Made by a program: the position numbers and the translations under genes
The notes under the pieces: model-generated
Databases searched by the model: none
What the model was told of the DNA's origin: nothing
What the model saw: only the letters and a program-made list of their open reading frames with translations
Assembly (NCBI RefSeq): GCF_038562635.1
Contig: NZ_JBCFBO010000001.1
Location: forward strand, 1,193,869-1,257,868
Reading direction: 5' to 3'
DNA length: 64,000 nucleotides
From: Methanobacterium sp.
GTDB lineage: Archaea; Methanobacteriota; Methanobacteria; Methanobacteriales; Methanobacteriaceae
In this document: one piece after another, positions 38,811 through 47,570 of the stretch
Numbering within the stretch: the first letter of the stretch is position 1
Layout of the letters: each line of letters begins with the position of its first letter

Positions 38811-39434
38811 TTAAGCTATTTTAATTTTTAATTCCTCGATTAAATCTGAAAGATTCATCCTTTCAATGATTTTCATACTGCTTTCAAAATAAATATCACA
38901 AACATTCGAGACCAGACAGCAGCTTGAAATTCCAAGTTTACGCAGGAAAAGCAATTCTCCACCTTTTCCCTTAAATTTAGGATATTCTTCCTCTAAAAGG
39001 TTTAATATTATTTCTCCCTCGTCAAAATTGATTTTTCCAGATTCAAACATTTTGTCTAAAGTATACAGATAAAGCATCTTTCCAAAGGCAAATTTCTCTA
39101 CTTCGCCCCTCTTTTGTGTGTAAAAATCAAGGGTAGTTTTTGAAACAATGTTCCGTTCCACTAACTTCTCACTTTCAAACACCGTTTCCATCAAGTTTGG
39201 GGAAAGCATTTCCGCCAGATCATCTAAAGATACGTCTCCTTTCATGTTTTTTATCTTTTCAACCCTGTCCAATATCCTATCCCTTGGAAAAAATGTTTCC
39301 TGACCTGTAAATGTAGACTTCTTAATGAACCATTCTTCAGGTATAAGGTTTTTCCGTTTCCAGCGGTAAAGCTGGCCGTAGGAAATCCCGGTCAATTCCA
39401 AAAGTTCTTTTTTGGATATTAATTCATTTTCCAT
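38811..39434 (-). CDS. YhbD-like MerR-type regulator (DUF4004)
   Basis: A 207-residue protein. The N-terminal 70 residues are a MerR-like winged helix (LISKKELLELTGISYGQLY, then WKRKNLIPEEW, TGQETFFPRDRIL). The rest is helical and includes a segment with Cys pairs (ISSCCLVSNVC). In Bacillus subtilis YhbD stands directly before the bactofilin genes yhbE and yhbF, the same arrangement as here. It is the first gene of the bactofilin/ABC row and probably its regulator; the inverted repeat at 39541-39558 is a candidate binding site. The function of the C-terminal part is unknown; a metal or redox sensor is possible from the Cys residues. Confidence 0.85.
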   Translation of the reverse strand: MENELISKKELLELTGISYGQLYRWKRKNLIPEEWFIKKSTFTGQETFFPRDRILDRVEKIKNMKGDVSLDDLAEMLSPNLMETVFESEKLVERNIVSKTTLDFYTQKRGEVEKFAFGKMLYLYTLDKMFESGKINFDEGEIILNLLEEEYPKFKGKGGELLFLRKLGISSCCLVSNVCDIYFESSMKIIERMNLSDLIEELKIKIA

Positions 39435-39525
39435 GAGTAACTCACCCCCATTGTGGCTATTTTTATTAATGAAGCATCTAAAAACTTGATTAGTTTAAAT
39501 TATAATCAAAGTACCAGCAACATCA

Positions 39526-39574
39526 TTACACTAACTTCACGTAACATAACATTGTTACACTAACTATATAAAGA
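39526..39574 (-). promoter_or_regulatory. promoter and operator candidate for the bactofilin/ABC locus
   Basis: A TATA box is read on the minus strand (TTTATATAGT, about 39564-39573). Just downstream is a perfect inverted repeat GTAACA-6-TGTTAC (39541-39558), at the expected transcription start, and an 11-base direct repeat TTACACTAACT (39526-39536 and 39555-39565). A regulator bound there would block or bend the start site. Confidence 0.6.
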
Positions 39575-39733
39575 TTACCTTCAAACTAAAAATAAAAATA
39601 AATTTTTAACACACCCCACTTACCAAAATTCCAGACATAAAAATATAATAATTACCGCACATATCTATACTAATACAAGTTCAACTGATTTCACAAGTTT
39701 ACTCTGTTAATTTCACCAAATGAGGTAAAAATA

Positions 39734-40384
39734 TTGAATTTAAACAAAAAGAATATCATAATCTTTCTCGGACCATCACTGAGTGCTGATGAAGCTTCCA
39801 AAATATTAGATGCAGATTATCGTCCCCCAATACAGAGAGGAGATGTAACAGCCGCCCTACAGGATAATCCGGACATAATTGGGATTATAGATGGTGTTTT
39901 TCACCAGCAACCTGCAGTTTCCCACCGCGAGATATTAGATGCCCTTAAAAAAGGCGTTAACGTTGTGGGCGGTGCGAGTATGGGTGCACTCAGGGCATCA
40001 GAGCTTGATGGCTTTGGAATGGTTGGGATAGGTTATGTTTACAACCAGTATAAAAACGGCTTTATTGAATCTGATGATGATGTAGCTATTGTTATTAATC
40101 CATTAAATTTAGAACAGCTCTCAGATTCACTTGTCAGCATGGAATACAACTTCAAAAAGATGCTTGAGGAAGGAATAATATCTGAAGAAGAATTTAACAG
40201 ATTACTTAAAACTGCAAAATCTATTTTCTATCCAAAAAGAACCTATGATCTGGTTTTTAAGAGTGTTGATATTGATAAAGGTAGAATTAAAGAACTTGAA
40301 AGATTTTTAGATGAAAAAGGAATTGATATTAAACAACAAGATGCAGTTGATGTTATAAAATACATTAAAAACATGACCGAATGA
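39734..40384 (+). CDS. tfuA: TfuA-like protein, probable McrA-glycine thioamidation factor
   Basis: A 216-residue TfuA-family protein. In methanogens TfuA works with YcaO to turn a glycine of methyl-coenzyme M reductase subunit McrA into thioglycine, probably by delivering or activating sulfide. Typical family features: the opening IIIFLGPSLS, ADYRPPIQRGDV, DGVFHQQPAVSHREI and GGASMGALRASEL. The TTG start follows GAGGTAA. No ycaO is in the window. A sulfur-transfer enzyme gene of LarE type follows on the same strand. The last 35 bases of the gene recur twice more behind it. Confidence 0.9.
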   Translation: MNLNKKNIIIFLGPSLSADEASKILDADYRPPIQRGDVTAALQDNPDIIGIIDGVFHQQPAVSHREILDALKKGVNVVGGASMGALRASELDGFGMVGIGYVYNQYKNGFIESDDDVAIVINPLNLEQLSDSLVSMEYNFKKMLEEGIISEEEFNRLLKTAKSIFYPKRTYDLVFKSVDIDKGRIKELERFLDEKGIDIKQQDAVDVIKYIKNMTE

Positions 40385-40490
40385 ATAACAATTTCATAAG
40401 ATACCATTGATGTTATAAAATACATTACAAGTGAAAAACAGCAATCATAAATACAGTTGATGTTACAATACATTAAAAACATGATAGACT
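40341..40490 (+). repeat. three imperfect direct copies of the tfuA 3' end
   Basis: The stretch beginning ATGCAGTTGATGTTATAAAA (40341) recurs at 40401 (ATACCATTGATGTTATAAAA) and 40451 (ATACAGTTGATGTTACAATA), each followed by TACATTA-type sequence. Spacing is 60, then 50 bases. Copies 2 and 3 lie after the stop codon. Confidence 0.8.
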
Positions 40491-40564
40491 AATAAAATTA
40501 ATTCTAACACACTATTTAATTATTAAACTGAATTTACTGCGTATTGAATTTTAAGGATGAGTTT

Positions 40565-41620
40565 ATGGACCTTGAACAGAAAATAGAAAAAATAAAAGAA
40601 TGTCTTAATAATAAAGAAGTTATAATTGCATTTTCAGGAGGTGCAGACAGCACGCTGATCGCGAAAATAGCAAAAGATGTCTGCAAAGAAGCAGCGGCTG
40701 TAACAATAGATAATGGAGTTCTGCCTCCAGACTGTATCAGCAACGCAACTGAAATTGCAAAGGAAATTGGGATTCCCCACGAAGTGGTGAGATACAATCT
40801 TCTTGAAAATGAAACTTTTAAATCTAATCTACCCAGCAGATGTTTTATTTGCAAAAATGAAATGTACAGCCAGTTACAGGACATAGCTAAGGATAAAGGG
40901 ATTGATACAATCATCGACGGGACAAATATCAGTGATTTGCTTGAAGACCGCCCCGGAATAATGGTTAACTATGAAAAAAATATAGTCAGCCCCCTCGTAT
41001 ACGCCGGTTTTACAGACGAAGATGTAAGGAAAACTCTTAAAAAGCTGAATATACATTATTCAACATCCACAACATGTTTTGCAACCAGGATTTCCAGATA
41101 CAGTGAGATAACCCCCAAAAAAATAAACAGGATAAGCTACGCCGAATCATTTATCAAAAATATGGCAAGAGACGGTCCTGTAAGGGTAAGAGACGACAAC
41201 AATATTGCCCGGATCGAAGTTGGAAATGTCGAAAAACTATTGAACATGGGAATTTTAAATCATATAAACTCAGAATTAAAAGCAGTTGGATTTAAACGTG
41301 TTGCGCTGGATATTAGCGGTTACGGGGAGCCAGAGAAAGAATTAGTTGTTTATAAACCGTGTAAAGATGAAGAAAATAAAATAATGTTTGAAACAGAACT
41401 GCCCTATGAATTAGATATTAAAAATACATGTTCAGAGCTTAAGAAACTAGGATCTACTAAATGTTCAGAGCAAATGGGAATAGCAATGCTTGAAATAGAA
41501 GGTAGAAATGTAACGGTATTTAAAACAGGTAAAATCGTTGCCAGACGTGTTGCAGATAAAGAAGATGCAGAAAAGATTTTAATTGATGTTCTGCCACGTA
41601 TTAGAAGAAAATTGGAGTAA
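40565..41620 (+). CDS. LarE-like ATP-dependent sulfur transferase with extra C-terminal domain
   Basis: A 351-residue PP-loop enzyme. The ATP-pyrophosphatase loop FSGGADST is at about residues 23-30; the LarE region TCFATRISRYSEITPKK carries the Cys that in LarE of Lactobacillus donates its sulfur to the nickel-pincer cofactor; another Cys pair (SRCFICKN) is near residue 100. The last 80-90 residues, beyond usual LarE length, form an alpha/beta domain (AMLEIEGRNVTVFKTGKIVARR). AAGGATGA before ATG 40565 decides the start over an upstream TTG. Its place behind tfuA suggests a possible role in sulfur supply for thioamidation, as inference; a nickel-pincer or other thiolation role is the alternative. 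Confidence 0.82.
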   Translation: MDLEQKIEKIKECLNNKEVIIAFSGGADSTLIAKIAKDVCKEAAAVTIDNGVLPPDCISNATEIAKEIGIPHEVVRYNLLENETFKSNLPSRCFICKNEMYSQLQDIAKDKGIDTIIDGTNISDLLEDRPGIMVNYEKNIVSPLVYAGFTDEDVRKTLKKLNIHYSTSTTCFATRISRYSEITPKKINRISYAESFIKNMARDGPVRVRDDNNIARIEVGNVEKLLNMGILNHINSELKAVGFKRVALDISGYGEPEKELVVYKPCKDEENKIMFETELPYELDIKNTCSELKKLGSTKCSEQMGIAMLEIEGRNVTVFKTGKIVARRVADKEDAEKILIDVLPRIRRKLE

Positions 41621-41686
41621 ATATGGTTTTGAATAATTACTCCCCTATTTTTTATACATTCAAATTTTTACCCATTTAAAATATAA

Positions 41687-42112
41687 TTAAAAGTCTTTAT
41701 GCACGCTTCCGCTGGCCTTTCTTCTAGAACTGGTAAGTTTTTTCCAGAATCCCCTTGTATCTTCACTTTCAAAGGAGATATACCTTCCAGTAACCTCAAT
41801 TTCCACACCATCAACCACCACACTATTTATAAATATTTCAATAGTTGATGCATCTTCTAAAAGGTCATTTGCTTCGTAATCATAGTCGATCACAAGATCG
41901 TCATAGTCATAAACGTTTTTGATGGTACTTTTAATTGCATCTTCAATTAAATTAAATACCGTTTCAACTACTGGAACATTTGCCCACCAGCAGTATCCAA
42001 GGATTAATTTAAGTAGTATACTTTTAATAGACACTTCACCATCAAGTTTGGAAACAACTTTAATATTTCCGTTCTGCGATGTTATTTTGAGAGTAAGTAG
42101 TGATTCTGACAT
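41687..42112 (-). CDS. conserved-looking protein of unknown function
   Basis: A 141-residue protein with no domain I recognise. It has no signal peptide; the middle is moderately hydrophobic (ILLKLILGYCWWANVPVVETVF), the second half is acidic with many Asp and Glu, and the last 20 residues are basic. It starts one base after the CBS-protein stop, so the two are surely co-transcribed. Confidence 0.7.
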   Translation of the reverse strand: MSESLLTLKITSQNGNIKVVSKLDGEVSIKSILLKLILGYCWWANVPVVETVFNLIEDAIKSTIKNVYDYDDLVIDYDYEANDLLEDASTIEIFINSVVVDGVEIEVTGRYISFESEDTRGFWKKLTSSRRKASGSVHKDF

Positions 42113-42113
42113 C

Positions 42114-42950
42114 TTAATCCTTAATTGCTTTTATTAGATCTGTAGCTCTTACAAGTCCTGTTAATTCTCCATCAACATCTATAACTGGTATCTGCTCAAT
42201 ATTATGATGCCTCATTTTATTGGCACATTCTGTCACAGTGGTTCTTGTGGTGGCTGTTATTAAATCAACTGCCGCAACATCTTTAACCTCTTTATCAGAA
42301 AATTTAAGATGGTTTGTTATGACATAAAGAACATTTGTACTGTCCCATGACCATTTATCTCCTTCAGTACCTACAGATGTGTTATGAACTGTTCTTTCAG
42401 AGACAACTTCACTTTCATTTATAAAATCAGTTTCTGTGAGTATTCCAGATAATTTTCCATCTTTATTTAACGCGATAAGCACTTTAAATCCAGAATATCT
42501 CATCATTTCAAAAGCTACATTCAAAGGAGTTCTTTCCCATGTTGTAGGAATATTTTCAAGCATATAATCTTGAACTGGTTCTCCAATGTCTAGTTTAGAT
42601 AATGCCTTTTGTATCAAGTCAAATGCAGTAACTAAACCAACTAATTCTCCATCATGAACAACTGGAACTCTTCTTATATTGTTCTCTATCATTTTGACTG
42701 CAGCATCTTTAATATCATCATCTGGAGTAGTTGTTACCAGATTTCTAGTCATTATAAGAGCTATTTGTTCTTCATCCGGGTTATTTACAAGATCTGATCT
42801 TGTAACTAATCCAACAAGTGTCTTTGTTCCAGATTTTACAACAGGCAGCCCTGACACATTCTTTTCTCGCATTAATTCCAGAGCGTTCAAACGGTTCCCT
42901 GGAACCTGTATATAGTGTATATCCTCTGACATTACCTCTTTTACAAGCAT
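42114..42950 (-). CDS. four-CBS-domain protein
   Basis: A 278-residue protein made of four CBS domains in tandem (starting near residues 1, 70, 125 and 215), with typical ends such as [28 protein letters not shown] and [13 protein letters not shown] pairs bind adenine nucleotides or SAM and regulate partner proteins. No enzymatic domain is fused. It lies between two universal-stress-protein genes and the unknown gene at 41687, all minus strand, a setting that suggests energy or stress sensing. Confidence 0.92.
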   Translation of the reverse strand: MLVKEVMSEDIHYIQVPGNRLNALELMREKNVSGLPVVKSGTKTLVGLVTRSDLVNNPDEEQIALIMTRNLVTTTPDDDIKDAAVKMIENNIRRVPVVHDGELVGLVTAFDLIQKALSKLDIGEPVQDYMLENIPTTWERTPLNVAFEMMRYSGFKVLIALNKDGKLSGILTETDFINESEVVSERTVHNTSVGTEGDKWSWDSTNVLYVITNHLKFSDKEVKDVAAVDLITATTRTTVTECANKMRHHNIEQIPVIDVDGELTGLVRATDLIKAIKD

Positions 42951-42995
42951 TGTTACACCAACTAATAAAAATAACTACAAAACAGATATTCAAAT

Positions 42996-43445
42996 TTAAT
43001 GCACGACTAAAACCGGGCACTGTGATGACCGTACCACATTTTCAGTCACACTTCCAAGTAAAAATCGGTCTAATCCATGTTTTCCTGAAGTACCCATTAC
43101 AACAAGGTCAACACCTTCTTCTTTCACAGTATTTATTATAATATCTGAAGGAGAGCCTTCTTTAGTACTAAGGGTTAATTTAACTTCTTTTTGACATTCG
43201 TCTTCAATTTTACTTTCCTTTAATATGTCAGAAATATTCTCCAGTGATTTACGCCCTTCTTCCTTTAGCATCTCTTTGATCCGCACTATAAGATCCTCTG
43301 CAGGTAATCCAACAAGCGATGATGTCTCAATTACGTTTAGAGCTATAAGTTCTGCACCGTTTAATCTTGCAAGCCATATTGCATGTTTTGCAGCCTTGTT
43401 TGCATACTCAGAACCATCTGTAGGCAGTAAAATTTTTTTATACAT
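42996..43445 (-). CDS. universal stress protein (UspA family)
   Basis: A 149-residue Usp fold protein beginning [18 protein letters not shown] and ending [19 protein letters not shown]. The ATP-binding motif GxxGxxxxxxGS(V)T is present as [17 protein letters not shown], so this is an ATP-binding type. GAGGTG before the ATG. Role probably in stress signalling with the neighbouring CBS protein. Confidence 0.93.
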   Translation of the reverse strand: MYKKILLPTDGSEYANKAAKHAIWLARLNGAELIALNVIETSSLVGLPAEDLIVRIKEMLKEEGRKSLENISDILKESKIEDECQKEVKLTLSTKEGSPSDIIINTVKEEGVDLVVMGTSGKHGLDRFLLGSVTENVVRSSQCPVLVVH

Positions 43446-43559
43446 GAATTCACCTCTTAAGATAATATATGACTTAATAATATATATTTTAATTGTACTG
43501 ATTCAAATATTATATAAACTAGATTATTAATTTTTACTTAATTAAAAGATGATTTAATA

Positions 43560-44006
43560 TTAACGTATTACTAAAACAGGACATTGTGCCGATCTCATAG
43601 TGTTTTCAGCTACACTTCCAAGCAAAAATCTATTAACACCATGTCTTCCAGCAGTGCCCATTACCACAAGATCTATATTTTCCTCATCTATAGTTTTGAG
43701 TATTTTATCTGCAGGAGACCCTTCCTTAAACTTCAAATCTAATTTAACATCCTTCTGGCATTTTCCGCCATCCATAATTCCAGTCAGCATATCTGAATAT
43801 TCGTCAAACACCCTTTGTACGTCCTGTTCTAATTCTTTTTTTAGTTCAGTTTTATTAACTGATCTGATTCCACTAAATCTAGGGGTTTCAACTACATATA
43901 AAACCAGTATCTCTGCACCACTTCTACTTCCTATTTGAAAAGCTTGTTCTGCAGCCCTTTTTGCATTTTCAGAACCATCTGTAGGCAATAAAATTTTTTC
44001 ATACAT
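43560..44006 (-). CDS. universal stress protein (UspA family), second copy
   Basis: A 148-residue paralogue of the Usp next to it: [18 protein letters not shown], then GTAGRHGVNRFLLGSVAEN for nucleotide binding. GAGGTGG before ATG 44006 decides the start over an earlier in-frame codon. The two have diverged most in the middle helices. Confidence 0.93.
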   Translation of the reverse strand: MYEKILLPTDGSENAKRAAEQAFQIGSRSGAEILVLYVVETPRFSGIRSVNKTELKKELEQDVQRVFDEYSDMLTGIMDGGKCQKDVKLDLKFKEGSPADKILKTIDEENIDLVVMGTAGRHGVNRFLLGSVAENTMRSAQCPVLVIR

Positions 44007-44061
44007 TAATCCACCTCTCACATTTTTCTAATAATAGTTATGTGCTGTAAAATGCCATAAA

Positions 44062-45219
44062 TTAATTAATATATACAATATTGCCTTCTGTGATTAAACC
44101 AACTATATCTTTCGGTTCTGTTCTGTTAATAAGAGATAATATTGAATTAACTGAAAATTGTTTTACAATGATAATATCTGCAGTACTTTCTTCTTTTATA
44201 CATCCTGTATTTAAATCAAATGCATTTGCAGCGTTTACTGTCGCCATCTTAAATATTTCTGCGGGAGAAAAATATTCTCGGTAATAGCCACGAGTTACTT
44301 TCAAGGCATATTCCATTTCCCTCAACATATTAGGGGAATTAAACATTATATTATCTGTTCCAAGAAGTACATTTATTTTATGTTTAAGCATGTCACTTAG
44401 TGGTGGAATTCCAACAGAAAGTGTTCCATTTGATCGAGGGCATGAGACCACAGAACTACCGCTGTCACCTATCAATTTTAAATCGTTCCCAACAGGAGCT
44501 GTAACATGAATTAAAGCATTTAAATCTGCTTCAACAGCCCTTTGAACTTCACTCTTTCCAGTTGCTTTAATAGAATCTTCCTGCAGTTTTTCATATTCTG
44601 CAGTATGTATTGCAGAGATTTTTCCATGTTTTTCACATATTTTAGCAATTAAAGCCACCACTTCATCCCTTATTTCACCAAATCCACTTAAACCTATACC
44701 ATCACACGATTTAAGGAGATTTTTAGTGATGCTTTTAATTTCTCCATTTCCCACGTCAGGATCAAAGAATGCATTATCCCTTCCAAGAACTATTTTTCTA
44801 ATTGGAATATCTTCAGAAGCTTCTTCTAGTAAAAGTATCCCTTCAAGTCCTCCTTCTCTAAAATCAACGAAAGTTGAAGTGCCGCTTGCAAGCATATCAT
44901 TCATAGATCGCTTCATGGAATTTATGATTTCTTCAGGTTTTGATCCTTCAAGTATCCTGTGTTTAAGGCCGTTTGGTGGTTTAACAATTTCAGCTATGGT
45001 TTTTCCATCCCCAACATCGCAGGCTATAGAATCACCGATGTGCACATGAGAATTAATAAATGCAGGGGCCACAATACATCCCCTTGCATCGATCTTTTTG
45101 CCGCCCCTGACTTTATCTTTAGTAATTTCAATTATTTTATCGTCTTCAATTACCACATTTGCATTAATGGCATCCATGCCTTCTCCATACAGTACTTTGC
45201 CATTTTCAATTGTTATCAT
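44062..45219 (-). CDS. amidohydrolase-superfamily protein (deaminase-like)
   Basis: A 385-residue metal-dependent amidohydrolase. The HxH motif is NSHVHIGDS (near residue 57), a later His is in AIHTAEYE, and the catalytic Asp is in LLGTDNIMFN. The composite beta-sandwich ends are seen at both termini (VVIEDDKIIEI and GNIVYIN). The closest families are cytosine or adenosine-type deaminases and chlorohydrolases (COG0402); the substrate is unknown. The gene stands alone upstream of the Usp genes on the minus strand. Confidence 0.85.
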   Translation of the reverse strand: MITIENGKVLYGEGMDAINANVVIEDDKIIEITKDKVRGGKKIDARGCIVAPAFINSHVHIGDSIACDVGDGKTIAEIVKPPNGLKHRILEGSKPEEIINSMKRSMNDMLASGTSTFVDFREGGLEGILLLEEASEDIPIRKIVLGRDNAFFDPDVGNGEIKSITKNLLKSCDGIGLSGFGEIRDEVVALIAKICEKHGKISAIHTAEYEKLQEDSIKATGKSEVQRAVEADLNALIHVTAPVGNDLKLIGDSGSSVVSCPRSNGTLSVGIPPLSDMLKHKINVLLGTDNIMFNSPNMLREMEYALKVTRGYYREYFSPAEIFKMATVNAANAFDLNTGCIKEESTADIIIVKQFSVNSILSLINRTEPKDIVGLITEGNIVYIN

Positions 45220-45346
45220 GTGAATCAGTATTTTGTCTTGTATCTATAAAGTGAAATTTTAAATTAATTTATTATCTTTTAGTTTAAGTATAAAAATTTG
45301 AATGTAAAATTAAAAAGTAGAAAAAATATGGATTTAAGAAGAAAAG

Positions 45347-46399
45347 TTAGAAAGATTTCCCATTATTATTCTCATTTATCTCAGAAACCTTCTTATTATA
45401 ATCTGATTTAACTGTACCATGCTTATATTTAAAATAAACCTTGTAAGTTTTGTATGCTCCAGATTTAAGCCCATATGTGTAAATATTTTTGTAATAACTG
45501 CCGTACCACGCCCTTGTGTAACAAACCCCTGAGGAAGCAGTTCCCTGGTTTTTGACAGTTACATACAAATAATTTCCAGATTTGTAAGCTTTTGTTATTA
45601 TAAGATCAGGTTTTGGGTTTACTGCAGTATTATACCACTTTTCAGCGGCAGAATTATCGTAAGCCGTAGTTTGAACAGCAGTTGGGAATTTACCGCCCCA
45701 GTTACCTACAAAAGCACACATCCCTTTATCATTCCGCCATACCTGAACCCCATTGTAAGTTGTATACTTGGCTATCTTTTCATAATTTTTAGTGTTAGCA
45801 TCCGCGAAATTTGTCGCTCCCCTTAAGAAATCATAAACTATTTCTGCCCCATTCCATCCACTGGCATAATAATTTGCCCCTGCGCCATTGAACATCCTCG
45901 CAAAGTTGTAAACTGTTTGGGCGGGATTTGCAACTTCTTTTCCATTGACCCAGCCTGTTGAAAAGCATGTGTGTAACAGGATTACAGGGATATTTTTCTT
46001 AAATGGTGCTGTAAATAGTTTTCCGTTCCATCCTTCGCGCATTTGGCCGTTTATACCCCAAATAAATCCATTAGATCCAACAAGTGCGAAGGGGGCTTTT
46101 GCTGTTCCGCCGTTTCCATTGTAGTTTCCTGACTGGTAACCACCATGCCCTGCATAGATCACAGCATCCGCATTGTACATTCCTTTTATAATGTTTTTAG
46201 TGGTTGCATTTTCTTTATAAAGCTCTAAAACCTTGTATCCCTTACTTTTTAGAGCCTTACCAATTGTTGAAGCTTCATTGTAATTATTAGAATCAGATAT
46301 AATGAGAATATGAGCTTCAGCAGCAGGTAAAAAAGTAAAAACACCCACCAGAAATGCCGCTAAAGTTAATTTCACTAATTTCTTTTTAGATTTATACAA
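45347..46399 (-). CDS. secreted clan-CD (caspase-fold-like) protein with CARDB-like tail
   Basis: A 350-residue exported protein, function not known. After a signal peptide ending AAEA it opens with AHILIISDSNNYNEA. A His in YAGHGGY (residue 85) and a Cys in LLHTCFS (145), each after a hydrophobic strand, fit the His/Cys dyad of clan CD cysteine peptidases (caspases, gingipains, CHAT). About 80 C-terminal residues (PDLIITKAYKSGNYLYVTVK and on) look like a CARDB-type beta domain, commonly used for attachment or spacing. TTG 46399 is chosen because GGGGT stands at SD distance and the paralogue has the same setting; the frame opens 15 bases earlier. Peptidase activity is an inference. Confidence 0.72.
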   Translation of the reverse strand: MYKSKKKLVKLTLAAFLVGVFTFLPAAEAHILIISDSNNYNEASTIGKALKSKGYKVLELYKENATTKNIIKGMYNADAVIYAGHGGYQSGNYNGNGGTAKAPFALVGSNGFIWGINGQMREGWNGKLFTAPFKKNIPVILLHTCFSTGWVNGKEVANPAQTVYNFARMFNGAGANYYASGWNGAEIVYDFLRGATNFADANTKNYEKIAKYTTYNGVQVWRNDKGMCAFVGNWGGKFPTAVQTTAYDNSAAEKWYNTAVNPKPDLIITKAYKSGNYLYVTVKNQGTASSGVCYTRAWYGSYYKNIYTYGLKSGAYKTYKVYFKYKHGTVKSDYNKKVSEINENNNGKSF

Positions 46400-46646
46400 C
46401 TTTATACCCCACAAAGAAATAAGACCGACAATATACTGTTAAAAAATCACATCAATATCATTTTTATTGTATATTTAAGTGATTTAAGGCACATGTTAAT
46501 AAAACTAGTGTTAAATAAAATATATTTTAATATAATAATACCATAAAATAATTATTTAAGATTTATTTAAAATATTTTTAAAGTGATTATAAAAAAAGTA
46601 GGTAAAATAAAATTTTACCCAATTTAAAGAGCACATACTGCCATAT

Positions 46647-47570
46647 TTAATAATAATTACCTATTGCACCTTTAACAAGTTTAAAAAAATGATTTAAATC
46701 ATTTTGAAGAGTTATACACAAATAATTCCATGATTTATAAACATTTGAAGTTACAAGATCTAAATTTGGAATGCCATCAAATACATTTCCTGCTACATTA
46801 CTATCATACCATTTTTCAGCCGCAGCATCGTTGTAAGGAGTAGTTTGAGCAGCAGTTGGGAATTTACCATTCCAGTTACCAACAAAAGCAGCTATTCCAT
46901 GGTCATTCCGCCACACAAGGGTACCGTTGTAACTTGTACTTTTTGTTATCTTTTCAAAGTTCTTATTGTTGGCATCAGCAAAGCTTGTTGCCCCACCTAA
47001 AAAATCATAGATTATTTCTGCCCCACTCCAGCCAGTGGCATAATAATTTGCCCCTGCACCTGTAAACATCCTTGCAAAGTTGTAAACAGTTGCAGTAGGG
47101 TTTGCAACCTCATTATTTTCCACCCATCCATCGGAAAAACATGCATGCAGCAATATTACAGGAATGTTCTTTTTAAATGGCGCTTTAAATGTTTTATGTC
47201 CTAATCCAGTGCTCATTTGATTTCCCACACCCCATACGAAACCGTCCGATCCAATAAGTGCAAATGGAGGGCTTGCAGTTCCACCATTTTGATCATAATT
47301 TCCAGATTCATAGCCGCCATGTCCTTCGTAGATCACAGCGTCAGCTTTGTACATTCCTTTTATAATATTTTTAGTGGTTGCATTCTTTCCATAAAGCCAT
47401 AAAACAGAGTATCCTTTACTTTTTAAAGTTTTGACAATTTGTGAAGCTTCATCATAATTATTTACATCAGATACAACAAGAATATGCGCCTCAGCTGCAG
47501 GTAAAAAAACAAAAATACATATCACTGTAGCTAAAGCCACTTTCAATAAATTTTTTGAAATTCCATGCAA
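46647..47570 (-). CDS. secreted clan-CD-like protein, paralogue with degraded tail
   Basis: A 307-residue paralogue of the protein at 45347. Signal peptide ending AAEA, His84 in YEGHGGY and Cys144 in LLHACFS are kept, and the region in between aligns closely (NATTKNIIKGMY in both). The C-terminal beta domain is only partly recognisable: NLDLVTSNVYKSWNYLCITL then departs into unrelated sequence and stops, so the domain appears truncated or frame-shifted. GGAG stands before the TTG start. The two genes point the same way with a 250-base AT-rich gap. Confidence 0.72.
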   Translation of the reverse strand: MHGISKNLLKVALATVICIFVFLPAAEAHILVVSDVNNYDEASQIVKTLKSKGYSVLWLYGKNATTKNIIKGMYKADAVIYEGHGGYESGNYDQNGGTASPPFALIGSDGFVWGVGNQMSTGLGHKTFKAPFKKNIPVILLHACFSDGWVENNEVANPTATVYNFARMFTGAGANYYATGWSGAEIIYDFLGGATSFADANNKNFEKITKSTSYNGTLVWRNDHGIAAFVGNWNGKFPTAAQTTPYNDAAAEKWYDSNVAGNVFDGIPNLDLVTSNVYKSWNYLCITLQNDLNHFFKLVKGAIGNYY

